Source of the DNA: Methylomonas sp. MK1
GTDB lineage: Bacteria; Pseudomonadota; Gammaproteobacteria; Methylococcales; Methylomonadaceae
Assembly (NCBI RefSeq): GCF_000365425.1
Contig: NZ_AQOV01000001.1
Coordinates: forward strand, 806,001 to 870,000
Direction: 5' to 3'
Length of the DNA stretch: 64,000 nucleotides
Every line of letters starts with the position of its first letter. Within the stretch, counting starts at the first letter, position 1. The notes under the pieces are model-generated. The model had not been told where the DNA came from, did not search any database, and saw nothing but the letters and a program-made list of their open reading frames with translations. Position numbers and translations under genes: made by a program. This document shows, piece by piece, positions 8,683-16,694 of this stretch.

Positions 8683-9666
8683 TTATCGATCAACCAGTAA
8701 TCGCCCGCAACGCGTGATTCGATCGAAACTGAACACATGCTCTCTTGGGCTTTCATAACACCGCCCCACCAACCTGCGCCGATAATCCGGCTCGCCTTTT
8801 TCGAGATAAATAGTGGCGCCACAAATGGGACATGCCGCCGAATACCGAACTAACCGAATTACTCTTAAATCTCCGTCTCGAAGCAGTTCGAACTGCGCAG
8901 ACTGTTCATAAAAATTTGTGAATAGTTCATGGGCTACGACAATTCGATCATCCAACAATAATATCCAAGGCTTGATGATAGTTACCCAGGAACCATAGGG
9001 AATCGCGAAAATACTGACCAGTAATGTCAAATCTTGCGTTGTCACGGATCTGGGTAAGGATAACGATAGCCATCCAGCATAAGCAATTAACACCGACAAC
9101 CCAGCTATGATTGCTAGCCAACCCACTATAACCCAGACATGCCATTGTCTTAATTCAATTTGTCCATGCCGAAATAACCGACTCGCGATCCAACTGGGTT
9201 TGACTTCACCTAGTTCAGTCATTTGATAGCTGGCTTGCAAATCGGCTGCATTGTTCCTGCCAAGGACGCCGTCAATCGCTTGGTCTTCTTCCGTTATTTC
9301 CGGTATCGGTTCTGCCTTGATATAGAACGTCGTGAGTTGTCCCGGACCGCCCTTTGTGCTTTTACGGTCAGGTTTTGCATAACAAGACAACCCACGTTTA
9401 CGAGCAAACTCTAAGATTTGCGGCTCTCGGGTTTCGCAATATTTCTTCAACGAACCCGGCCAATCGATCCACTTTTTAGGATCGGAAATTCCTATAGATT
9501 CACCGACTGCGGCGACGATTTCATCAGCCGTGAACCGGCGCTTCGACTCTTCGAATTCTGACTTCTTCAACGATTCCTGGGCTAACGCGCGCAATATGCG
9601 GTGCCCTTTTTCATCGCTTGGCTCGCTATCCAACCAATCGATCAAGCATTGAATTACCTCGCGCAT
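8683..9666 (-). CDS. Unknown membrane protein with C-terminal zinc-ribbon-like cysteines
   Basis: Not recognised as a named family. The 327-aa protein has a soluble N-terminal half (about 170 aa) with a helical segment TADEIVAAVGESIGI that resembles small DNA- or protein-binding modules. Two hydrophobic segments follow (about residues 175-200 and 208-235). The C-terminal domain has CPICGA and later RC and RCG, which could bind zinc. ATG at 9666 is chosen over a TTG at 9678. It is transcribed divergently from the flhD-like gene and ends 54 bp before the -35 box of the cobalamin operon. It probably belongs to the integrated element. Confidence 0.65.
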   Translation of the reverse strand: MREVIQCLIDWLDSEPSDEKGHRILRALAQESLKKSEFEESKRRFTADEIVAAVGESIGISDPKKWIDWPGSLKKYCETREPQILEFARKRGLSCYAKPDRKSTKGGPGQLTTFYIKAEPIPEITEEDQAIDGVLGRNNAADLQASYQMTELGEVKPSWIASRLFRHGQIELRQWHVWVIVGWLAIIAGLSVLIAYAGWLSLSLPRSVTTQDLTLLVSIFAIPYGSWVTIIKPWILLLDDRIVVAHELFTNFYEQSAQFELLRDGDLRVIRLVRYSAACPICGATIYLEKGEPDYRRRLVGRCYESPREHVFSFDRITRCGRLLVDR

Positions 9667-10103
9667 AAACCACCCCAAACCAGGTAACCAGCAGTAGTTG
9701 TCTGGTTAGCGAATAGCCGATTCATAACAATTTCCTCCATAACAAATTCAAGATAAGCAATATAAAAATGATTTTGGAATGCAATTATTCAGGTCAAACA
9801 CCAATTAAGGCTCTACTTCTTGTAGGCAAAGTCCCTGGTAAGCAGAACGAGATTAGAAGAATTTCAGGATCATTCAATTCATTGGACCCTGCAATTAGCC
9901 TGGCGTTATCAAATTGGCCGTCCGTTATTTGCCGAAAAAAGCGTCGCCAGCGCAATAGGACAATTATTTTCAACAAAGCCAAATCATATCTATCGGGGGT
10001 TCCGGAGGTTTGTGACCCAAATCAGGTCACTTTGCGACCGGGACATTTCCGCGTTGCCTGCCTAGCATATCGACAACAGTCGTTAATCAACTCAGAGGCG
10101 TTT
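9667..10103. other. Divergent intergenic region of the element, with possible gene remnant
   Basis: 437 bp between the divergent unknown membrane protein and the flhD-like gene. It presumably contains promoters for both. The only sign of coding is a plus-strand reading frame at 9826-10065 (see the separate entry). No insertion sequence or strong repeat was seen. Confidence 0.4.
9826..10065 (+). pseudogene. Possible gene remnant upstream of flhD-like gene
   Basis: This 79-codon open stretch reads with protein-like composition, including WRYQIGRPLFAEKSVASA and HIYRGFRRFVTQIR. It has no ATG, GTG or TTG near its 5' end and is bounded by TAG at 9823. No family is recognised. It may be the C-terminal end of a broken gene, or chance. 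A different frame that runs into the flhD-like gene is open here too, but it looks less like protein. Confidence 0.25.
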
Positions 10104-10397
10104 ATGTCAACACTGGATGAAGATCTTGCCCGGTTAAATTTCGAATATCTCATGCTAGCCAGGGAATGCGCACGCAGTAATCCTGAAGAAACGGCCTGGC
10201 GCTTTGGATTAGATCGGAATGGTATAGACCATCTCGCCGGCACGACACAGGAGCAACTTCGTGAACACGCCGAAAGCAGTCGCGCAGTGATTCAGTTATT
10301 GCCGGTTTATGTTCCAAGCAACTTGCCCATGGTCGCCTATGTGGATCTTCTCCAACCGTGTATCACTGGAACTGCGGATGAAACCAATGCCCTTTAA
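10104..10397 (+). CDS. FlhD-like transcriptional activator subunit (first copy)
   Basis: A 97-aa protein resembling FlhD. The segment LNFEYLMLARECARSNPEETAWRFG lines up, by eye, with the LSYLLLAQ...MFRLG region of enterobacterial FlhD, followed by LAG...L..HAESSRAVIQL. FlhD works with FlhC as a heteromeric DNA-binding activator. The in-frame stretch upstream is not needed: ATG at 10104 is preceded by AGAGG at a suitable distance. The gene overlaps the flhC-like gene by 20 bp. Given the neighbouring integrase, an element-borne activator of the SetCD/AcaCD kind is more likely than a flagellar regulator; that is inference. Confidence 0.72.
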   Translation: MSTLDEDLARLNFEYLMLARECARSNPEETAWRFGLDRNGIDHLAGTTQEQLREHAESSRAVIQLLPVYVPSNLPMVAYVDLLQPCITGTADETNAL

Positions 10398-10995
10398 AAG
10401 CAGGTCAAATATAGGCGCGGACTTGCTATTGGCCGAAAGGCTAATCCAGCTTGGCGTACGTCCTCCGATTGTCAGCCAACTCTGCCATTTAACCCGAAAG
10501 CAAAGCATCGAATTATCTAAAGCGGTACAAGGACAACCGCCCAAACAAGGCATGCTGCCTCATGATCATCAATGGGCCATCCGCTCGGCGTTCAACAACA
10601 TTCATGCCTCGCTATTTTTAAGCATGATTGAAGACATCAGACACCGACTTTCTACTCCGAACCTGAGTGCAACCTTACTGGTTACGGCCTATGAGATCTA
10701 CAGCAACGTCGCTTCCAAAATTTTAGCCGATCGGCAATTTATCCAACCACGCTCCAGCCAACATTATCCGTTAGACATCAACCGGGCTTGGTATTTAATT
10801 AGCCTGCTCTCGGCGGGTGATTTGGTTTTCATTCTTTGCGGGCGTTGCCGCGCCCGTTACCTAGGCATGACTCACCCTGAAGCCGCATTTAGTCAATGCC
10901 CTATCTGCGAGGTGTGGACTGATCGGTCGGGGCGGCGGCGTTGGGTTTCCGCAAAATCAAAAAGTCAATCTTTGAACAAACCAAGCACTCGTTAG
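10378..10995 (+). CDS. FlhC-like transcriptional activator subunit (first copy)
   Basis: A 205-aa FlhC homologue. The signature regions are present: KGMLPHDHQW followed by NIHASLFLS, then INRAWYLISLLSAGDLVF, and a zinc-binding set CGRC...CPIC near the C-terminus. FlhC binds DNA and needs its four-cysteine zinc site. The length matches FlhC (about 190 aa). The start is chosen at ATG 10378 (MKPMPFKS); ATG 10387 is also possible. It overlaps the preceding flhD-like gene, so the pair is co-translated. Confidence 0.85.
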   Translation: MKPMPFKSRSNIGADLLLAERLIQLGVRPPIVSQLCHLTRKQSIELSKAVQGQPPKQGMLPHDHQWAIRSAFNNIHASLFLSMIEDIRHRLSTPNLSATLLVTAYEIYSNVASKILADRQFIQPRSSQHYPLDINRAWYLISLLSAGDLVFILCGRCRARYLGMTHPEAAFSQCPICEVWTDRSGRRRWVSAKSKSQSLNKPSTR

Positions 10996-11027
10996 AGGCA
11001 ATCAAGGAGCTACTAAGGAGAAGTCGC

Positions 11028-11621
11028 ATGCATATCGTTGTCGTTACAGCCACCCATTCCCAAATACCCCAGGCAATCCATGGCAAAAATTTCGCGCGAC
11101 TGGCACGCGAGTGCTTTGCCAATCAGCAATCGCTGACGATTGATTTTAAGGACGTCAAAACCAGCACGCAGGGGTTCTTCCAGGAATTGTATATTCCGCT
11201 GGTCGCTGAATTCGGATCCGATTATCTGAAATCGAAACTGAAAATAGTCAATATGGCGGGGCACGTCGACAACATGATGCAGTCAGCATTCAAAAATCTT
11301 GAGGCCTACTTTGACAAACTGACAACGATAGATCAACTGGGTTGCGATGAAGAGATCTATGCCATGAATCAGGCATGGCTCATCAAAGCCAGAGAAATCG
11401 CACGGGAGAACCCGGTGCTGACTGAATTAATCTTGGGGATTACCGATGAGGCCATGCGCTTGGCTGTTGGGCGTTTATCTTTAGAAGACATTGACTTAAT
11501 TGCCCGCTCCAACTGGCTATGTTTTACCCCCCGATTTTCGAGTCAGTTTATTCAAAACATCAACAGAGATTCGCCTCCGATGGTGGAAGCCATGCTCGGA
11601 TTAAGCGGCGCTATTGGCTAA
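11028..11621 (+). CDS. DUF4325 (STAS-like) – FlhD-like fusion protein
   Basis: A 197-aa protein with two parts. Residues about 1-105 resemble DUF4325, a STAS-like domain: KNFARLARECF, then LTIDFKDVKTSTQGFFQEL and KIVNMAGHVDNMM. Residues about 115-190 resemble FlhD: MNQAWLIKAREIARENP, then LGITDEAM and IDLIARSNWLCFTPRF. The start at 11028 has AAGGAG 7 nt upstream. It follows the first flhC-like gene by 32 bp and precedes a second flhC-like gene, forming a second D/C pair. The fusion suggests that a signalling or anti-anti-sigma-type module controls activator assembly; this is inference. Confidence 0.7.
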   Translation: MHIVVVTATHSQIPQAIHGKNFARLARECFANQQSLTIDFKDVKTSTQGFFQELYIPLVAEFGSDYLKSKLKIVNMAGHVDNMMQSAFKNLEAYFDKLTTIDQLGCDEEIYAMNQAWLIKAREIARENPVLTELILGITDEAMRLAVGRLSLEDIDLIARSNWLCFTPRFSSQFIQNINRDSPPMVEAMLGLSGAIG

Positions 11622-11633
11622 GGGAGGCAGCTA

Positions 11634-12101
11634 ATGCTCAAGAAATATCAACAGCAAACCTTGGCAATTGAACTGCTCAATCTCCATGCGAAAGTCAAAA
11701 TCGTGCATCAAGCAACGGGAGTACCGATAAAGTTACTGAGGCAGACATACCGTCAATTACATGGCCAATCGCCCAGTCGTGGATCGATCAAGTTTTCAAC
11801 CCGAGGTTTGACCGGTAGTCGCCGTAAGTATAAAGATGTAACCATCTTCGCCGTGTGTTTTCAGGTTGCCACGGCCAAATCGAAAGAAGGCCAAATCCAG
11901 ACGCTAATTACTACCTTTAATGCGTATAAAAAATCATATCCCTTGGGACAACTCGAGTTTTCCGATGCTTGGGTGGTGGCACAGGACATCAAAGATAAAC
12001 GAGTTCAACTTTCGAAGTGTCCACAATGTCAATCTTGGGTTTTGTTAAAAGCCCGTGAAGATCTCACTGATCGCTGCAGCATCTGCAAAATACATTTATG
12101 A
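11634..12101 (+). CDS. FlhC-like transcriptional activator subunit (second copy)
   Basis: A 155-aa shortened FlhC relative. It shares the early pattern AIELLNLHAKVKIVHQATG..IKLLRQTYRQLHGQSPSRG with FlhC and ends with CPQCQSW...CSIC, a four-cysteine zinc site. The middle part is shorter and more divergent than in the first copy. AGGGAGG lies 6 nt before the ATG, and the gene starts 12 nt after the DUF4325-FlhD fusion gene. It is probably the obligate partner of that protein. Confidence 0.72.
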   Translation: MLKKYQQQTLAIELLNLHAKVKIVHQATGVPIKLLRQTYRQLHGQSPSRGSIKFSTRGLTGSRRKYKDVTIFAVCFQVATAKSKEGQIQTLITTFNAYKKSYPLGQLEFSDAWVVAQDIKDKRVQLSKCPQCQSWVLLKAREDLTDRCSICKIHL

Positions 12102-12223
12102 GAAGGTTAACCAAAAATATTTGAATCCTGAGTAAGATAAAATGGCAACCAATCCGGTCATTGCTTTATTTAAAACAAGGCCGGATCGAACCAGCGACCT
12201 ATTTATTGGTAGACAACAAATAC

Positions 12224-12526
12224 ATGAGTAACGCCCAGAAACGTCAGTCAGTATTGAGACCCATCATGATTGATCTTGAGGCGGTTTCAGAAGTCACAGG
12301 GCTTTCTGAATCTACCATCCAATCATTGATTCGTGCCGATGAGTTCCCTAAGCCTCGTAAAGCATCTGCACGCCGTTCCTGCTGGTTACTACGCGAAATT
12401 GAAGAATGGGCTGAGTCGCGTCCTGTTTCCGATTTATTACCCCCCCCTAATACGGCAATAGGCGGACGCAACGGCAAACCTAAATCTAGAAATGTGCCAA
12501 TGACTCAAGATGCTCTGACAGATTAA
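12224..12526 (+). CDS. AlpA-like excisionase-type regulator
   Basis: A 100-aa small winged-helix (MerR/AlpA-like) protein: LEAVSEVTGLSESTIQSLIRADEFPKPRKASARR followed by WLLREIEEWAESRP is the AlpA pattern in which the first helices contact DNA. Such proteins switch on integrase or excision genes of prophages and islands. It is convergent with the integrase and overlaps it tail to tail by 41 bp, which is unusual and could limit joint expression. A longer in-frame start exists, but ATG 12224 gives the family length. Confidence 0.8.
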   Translation: MSNAQKRQSVLRPIMIDLEAVSEVTGLSESTIQSLIRADEFPKPRKASARRSCWLLREIEEWAESRPVSDLLPPPNTAIGGRNGKPKSRNVPMTQDALTD

Positions 12527-13775
12527 AGAGCCATAGGCGTTTTTCATCGTCATATTGATGCCGATTATAAGTTCCTACCACACCGGGTAACATATGACCG
12601 AGAATCGTTTCACCTACGGAATCTGGACATCCTAATTTTGCAAGCAAGGTGCGTGAAGTCCGTCGCAAATCATGCGGTGCCCAATGAGTCACCGTTAATC
12701 GAGGCCTCACCTGCTCAGGGCGAATCTGACTATAGGGTTGTCTATAAAATACCTGTTCAGTGACGTATTTTTGTTCGATGTGCCCCACTTTATGACGGGA
12801 TGGAAATAGAAAACCGTCGCCATATAGTTTTTTCCGCCGTAACACCACTGTCAAACCTCTACCGAATAAGGGCACCCTTTGATCTGTAGCAGTTTCATGT
12901 CGGGCGTTTTTCGTTCTAATTTTCGGTATCGTCCACCAAACTTGGCCACCCTCTTCGCTAATTTCACTTCCTGACATGCCAACTATTTCTGAGCCGCGAG
13001 TTCCGGTCCAAAGATATAACATTAAAACGTCAGTAATTATCGGTGCGAAATTTGGAAGCCAAGCAATCAATTCACCGATTTCGTCTTCAGTAAGTACGCG
13101 TTTGACCACGCCGATGTTCTTACCTTCTATGGTCTTTCCTTTTGATCTAATTTTTCCACGTAAAATTAAGCGCCACCAATTTACTGCAGCTTCAGGTAGT
13201 CTACCGGCATCCATTGCATAATCCCATGCCGCTCCTAACTCACATCGTAATTTTCCAGCCTGCACGGGCGATATTGCGGCGTATTTTTGAATCAAATCAA
13301 AAGCCATTGCACGGGTAATTGCAGTGGATGGTAAATCCGCCATATCACCCAGCATTGTGTTAAACATTCTAGTAATTTCAGTAGAACCTTTTTTGGCTCT
13401 GTGACGACAAACATGTCCAGCTAAATATTCATCACACAGCACACGTACTGTATAAGCGTTTTCAGAATTTGCCGCCTCTCGTTTTAATATTAAAGCTTTT
13501 GCCTCTAATTTTGCTTGCTTTGCTTCTAATACAGGGTCACTACCAGAATCACGCTGGTTTTTCAAAGCTTCCCAAGCGACAATAGCCGCTGGAAATGACA
13601 TTGACGGCCAATGACCGATGGACACCTGCCTAAGGCGTCCATCAACAGTACTTCTATATCGATAAAACCAAGTTCTCACCTTTGCCATGGCAGACAAACG
13701 CAGTCCTGGGTAATCGTCAAAAGCCATATGCTGTCCTGGCTGCAAAGCTTTAGCGGTGCGGGCATCGAATTGCAT
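12486..13775 (-). CDS. Tyrosine-type site-specific integrase
   Basis: Integrase that catalyses integration and excision of the element. The 429-aa protein has a DUF4102-type arm-binding N-terminus (WFYRYRSTVDGRLRQVSIGHWP), a central SAM-like region and a C-terminal catalytic domain. The catalytic residues are visible: Arg in TGTRGSEI, His-x-x-Arg in HDLRRT, His in LGHMLPGV and Tyr in TYNRHQY. Its start codon is flanked by perfect inverted repeats (13775-13850). It ends the element on the mutS side. The coding sequence looks more AT-rich than mutS, consistent with transfer. Confidence 0.95.
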   Translation of the reverse strand: MQFDARTAKALQPGQHMAFDDYPGLRLSAMAKVRTWFYRYRSTVDGRLRQVSIGHWPSMSFPAAIVAWEALKNQRDSGSDPVLEAKQAKLEAKALILKREAANSENAYTVRVLCDEYLAGHVCRHRAKKGSTEITRMFNTMLGDMADLPSTAITRAMAFDLIQKYAAISPVQAGKLRCELGAAWDYAMDAGRLPEAAVNWWRLILRGKIRSKGKTIEGKNIGVVKRVLTEDEIGELIAWLPNFAPIITDVLMLYLWTGTRGSEIVGMSGSEISEEGGQVWWTIPKIRTKNARHETATDQRVPLFGRGLTVVLRRKKLYGDGFLFPSRHKVGHIEQKYVTEQVFYRQPYSQIRPEQVRPRLTVTHWAPHDLRRTSRTLLAKLGCPDSVGETILGHMLPGVVGTYNRHQYDDEKRLWLFNLSEHLESLAHF

Positions 13776-13850
13776 TTTAGTATAGGTTTTCTATGTTGAT
13801 CGATGACACGAGTATAACTCGAAAAAACCTATACTAAAACCTATACTAAA
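13775..13850. repeat. Inverted and direct repeats at the integrase start (putative operator or att arms)
   Basis: TTTTAGTATAGGTTTT (13775-13790) and its exact reverse complement AAAACCTATACTAAAA (13824-13839) flank a 33-bp spacer. A second copy of ACCTATACTAAA follows in direct repeat at a 12-bp period (13827-13838 and 13839-13850). They lie on the integrase initiation codon and just upstream. Integrase arm-type binding sites, an autoregulatory operator or part of an attachment site are all possible. Confidence 0.7.
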
Positions 13851-13941
13851 CAGCAAAGTGCAGGGAAGTTTTGAAAAGTGCAGTTGGTGCAAACCTGACT
13901 CACAGCATAGAACAATTATCTATTATTTCATTAATTTACGA

Positions 13942-16542
13942 ATGAATCTCCAAACAAAACAAGACAGCAAGCAAGGCAATGAATCGCAACACACCCCGAT
14001 GATGCAACAATATAGGCGCATCAAATCCGGCCAGCCTGACACGCTGCTGTTTTACAGAATGGGCGATTTCTACGAGCTGTTTTTCGATGATGCAAAAAAG
14101 GCCGCGCAGTTATTGGATATTACGCTAACCGCTCGCGGCCAATCGGGTGGACAACCAATCCCTATGGCCGGCATTCCTTATCATGCGGCGGAAAACTACA
14201 TCGCCCGCCTGCTGAAACAAGGCGAATCGATTGCGATATGCGAGCAAATCGGCGACCCGGCCAAATCTAAAGGTCCAGTGGAACGCAAGGTCGTGCGCAT
14301 CGTCACGCCAGGCACTGTCACCGACGAAGCCTTGTTGGAGGATCGCAAGGACAATCTGCTGGTGTCTCTGGCAGTATTCGACAAGTTGTTCGGACTGGCC
14401 TGTCTGGATTTAGGCAGCGGTAAATTCACGCTGCAACAATTGGACAACGAAACCCAGCTGCTTAGCGAAATCGAGCGCTTGAATCCGGCGGAACTGCTGT
14501 ATAGCGAAGATATTAAACTACCGCCCGCCGTCAAGGAACGCCGCGGCTTATGTAAGCGTCCGCCCTGGCATTTTGACCTTGATAGTTGCCGGCTGTTGAT
14601 TTTGAAGCAGTTCAATAGCCACGACTTGAAAGGTTACGGCTGCGAGCATTTGCCGGCGGCGATTTGCGCGGCGGGTTGTTTGCTGCAATACGTACGCGAC
14701 ACTCAGCAAAGCGCCCTGCCGCATATTCAAGGCATTCGGGTCGAGAACTGCGACGACAGCATCAGTCTGGACGCCGCCAGCCGCCGCACTCTGGAGCTGG
14801 ACAGCCATCCCAGCGGCCAACTGCAATACACTTTACTGGGAGTCCTGGACAAGACTGCCACCGCGATGGGCAGTCGCTGCCTGCGGCGCTGGATACACCG
14901 ACCGCTGCGGGATCATGCTGTTGTCAATGGCCGCTATGCCTGCGTCGCGAGTCTGTTGGTGAATCAATTATATAAAGACCTACAAGGCAGTCTGCGTCAG
15001 GTCGGCGATATAGAACGTATCAGCTCGCGCATTGCGTTGAAATCCGCGCGGCCACGCGATTTACTGGTGCTGCGCCATACATTGGCGACCTTGCCGGCTT
15101 TACAAAGTCAGCTGGCCGACAGCGATAACCCGCATCTGGAAAACCTACGCTCGCAACTGCGCGAACAACCGGAATTATTGGCCCTGCTGCAACGCGCCAT
15201 CATCGATAATCCGCCGGTCTTGATCCGCGACGGCGGCGTGATTGCCCCCGGCTACCACCCGGAGCTGGACGAGCTGCGTAATCTCAGCCAGAACGCCGAC
15301 CAATTCCTGATCGACATGGAACAGCGCGAACGGGCCGCTACCGGCATAGCCACACTCAAGGTGAATTACAACCGGGTGCATGGCTATTACATCGAGATTT
15401 CCAATGCTCAGGCCGACAAGGTGCCAATGCATTACACCCGCAAGCAAACGCTGAAAGGTGCCGAGCGTTACATCACGCCGGAACTGAAGTCGTTTGAGGA
15501 CAAAGTGCTCAGCGCCAGGGAAAAATCGCTGTCCTTCGAGAAAGCTTTGTACGATCAATTGCTGGATACGTTGGGCGATGCCTTACGCGATCTACAGCAT
15601 TGTGCCAACGCGTTGGCCGAACTGGATGTGTTGGTAAATTTCGCCGAACGCGCCGAAACCTTAAACTTGTCGCAACCGGTATTGGATCAACAGCCAGGCA
15701 TCGACATCGTTGCCGGTCGACATCTAGTGGTGGAAGCACTCTCCAGCATTCCCTTCGTCGCCAACGACCTGAATTTTTCGACAGAGCGCCGGATGCTGGT
15801 CATCACCGGCCCGAACATGGGCGGTAAATCGACTTATATGCGCCAGGCCGCGCTGATCGTGCTGCTGGCGCACATTGGCTGCTACGTGCCTGCGCAATCG
15901 CTACGTTGCGGACCGATAGACAAGATATTTACCCGCATCGGCGCCTCCGACGATCTGGCCAGCGGCCGCTCGACTTTTATGGTGGAAATGTCGGAAACCG
16001 CGAATATTCTGCATAATGCCACCAGCAACAGCTTGATTTTGATGGATGAGATCGGCCGCGGCACCAGCACTTTCGACGGCTTATCGTTGGCCTGGGCCAG
16101 CGCCGATTATCTGGCCCGCCATACCCAGGCGTTCACGCTGTTCGCGACCCATTATTTCGAATTAACTACGCTGGCCGAAGAACAAAGCAATATCCACAAC
16201 ATCCATTTGGATGCGATGGAGCACGGCGACAAGATCGTGTTTTTACACGCCGTCAAGGACGGCCCGGCCAGTCAAAGCTACGGTTTGCAAGTGGCGGCGC
16301 TGGCCGGCGTGCCGCAGAGCGTGATTGCCAACGCCAAAAACAAACTGGCGCAATTGGAAAACACCGCCTACATTGAGCTGCAAAATCATAGCGAAATCAA
16401 CCAATTCGACTTATTTACCAGCCAGGAATGCCATCCGGCTGTCGTGCTGCTGGAAGAACTCGATCCCGATCATTTGAGTCCTCGGCAAGCATTGGACGCC
16501 TTATATCGTTTGAAAGCGCTGCTAAAAGTCAACAAGCGTTGA
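13942..16542 (+). CDS. mutS: DNA mismatch repair protein MutS
   Basis: Recognises base mismatches and small loops and recruits MutL. The protein (866 aa) has the mismatch-contact motif in RMGDFYELF near residue 40, the Walker [10 protein letters not shown] near residue 625, [16 protein letters not shown] and the [10 protein letters not shown] switch region. A GTG-initiated extension to 13858 exists, but ATG 13942 gives MNLQTKQD then HTPMMQQY, matching known MutS N-termini. There is no clear Shine-Dalgarno before this ATG. The upstream region is now occupied by the integrated element, so the original promoter may have been displaced. Confidence 0.97.
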   Translation: MNLQTKQDSKQGNESQHTPMMQQYRRIKSGQPDTLLFYRMGDFYELFFDDAKKAAQLLDITLTARGQSGGQPIPMAGIPYHAAENYIARLLKQGESIAICEQIGDPAKSKGPVERKVVRIVTPGTVTDEALLEDRKDNLLVSLAVFDKLFGLACLDLGSGKFTLQQLDNETQLLSEIERLNPAELLYSEDIKLPPAVKERRGLCKRPPWHFDLDSCRLLILKQFNSHDLKGYGCEHLPAAICAAGCLLQYVRDTQQSALPHIQGIRVENCDDSISLDAASRRTLELDSHPSGQLQYTLLGVLDKTATAMGSRCLRRWIHRPLRDHAVVNGRYACVASLLVNQLYKDLQGSLRQVGDIERISSRIALKSARPRDLLVLRHTLATLPALQSQLADSDNPHLENLRSQLREQPELLALLQRAIIDNPPVLIRDGGVIAPGYHPELDELRNLSQNADQFLIDMEQRERAATGIATLKVNYNRVHGYYIEISNAQADKVPMHYTRKQTLKGAERYITPELKSFEDKVLSAREKSLSFEKALYDQLLDTLGDALRDLQHCANALAELDVLVNFAERAETLNLSQPVLDQQPGIDIVAGRHLVVEALSSIPFVANDLNFSTERRMLVITGPNMGGKSTYMRQAALIVLLAHIGCYVPAQSLRCGPIDKIFTRIGASDDLASGRSTFMVEMSETANILHNATSNSLILMDEIGRGTSTFDGLSLAWASADYLARHTQAFTLFATHYFELTTLAEEQSNIHNIHLDAMEHGDKIVFLHAVKDGPASQSYGLQVAALAGVPQSVIANAKNKLAQLENTAYIELQNHSEINQFDLFTSQECHPAVVLLEELDPDHLSPRQALDALYRLKALLKVNKR

Positions 16543-16630
16543 TAGGCAGACATGTTCGCGGCACGCAGCATTGTTCAGACAATTTACCTCGTGCAGCCAG
16601 GCAGCTAACAGCGGAAAACCTTGTTTTACA

Positions 16631-16660
16631 TTAACTAATTGCGATTGCAACTAGTATACT
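16631..16660 (+). promoter_or_regulatory. Possible promoter of the CHASE2 kinase gene
   Basis: TTAACT, an 18-bp spacer and TATACT lie 35 bp before the kinase ATG at 16695. The -35 box is weak (4/6), while the -10 box is good. There is no other support. Confidence 0.35.
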
Positions 16661-16694
16661 TTCCCAAGTATTTCCACTTTGCACAGTAAATTCC

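Noticed and set aside
10104..10995. Flagellar master regulator flhDC
   Set aside because: No flagellar genes are near, a second diverged pair follows, and an integrase and an AlpA-like gene adjoin; an element-borne activator is more likely.
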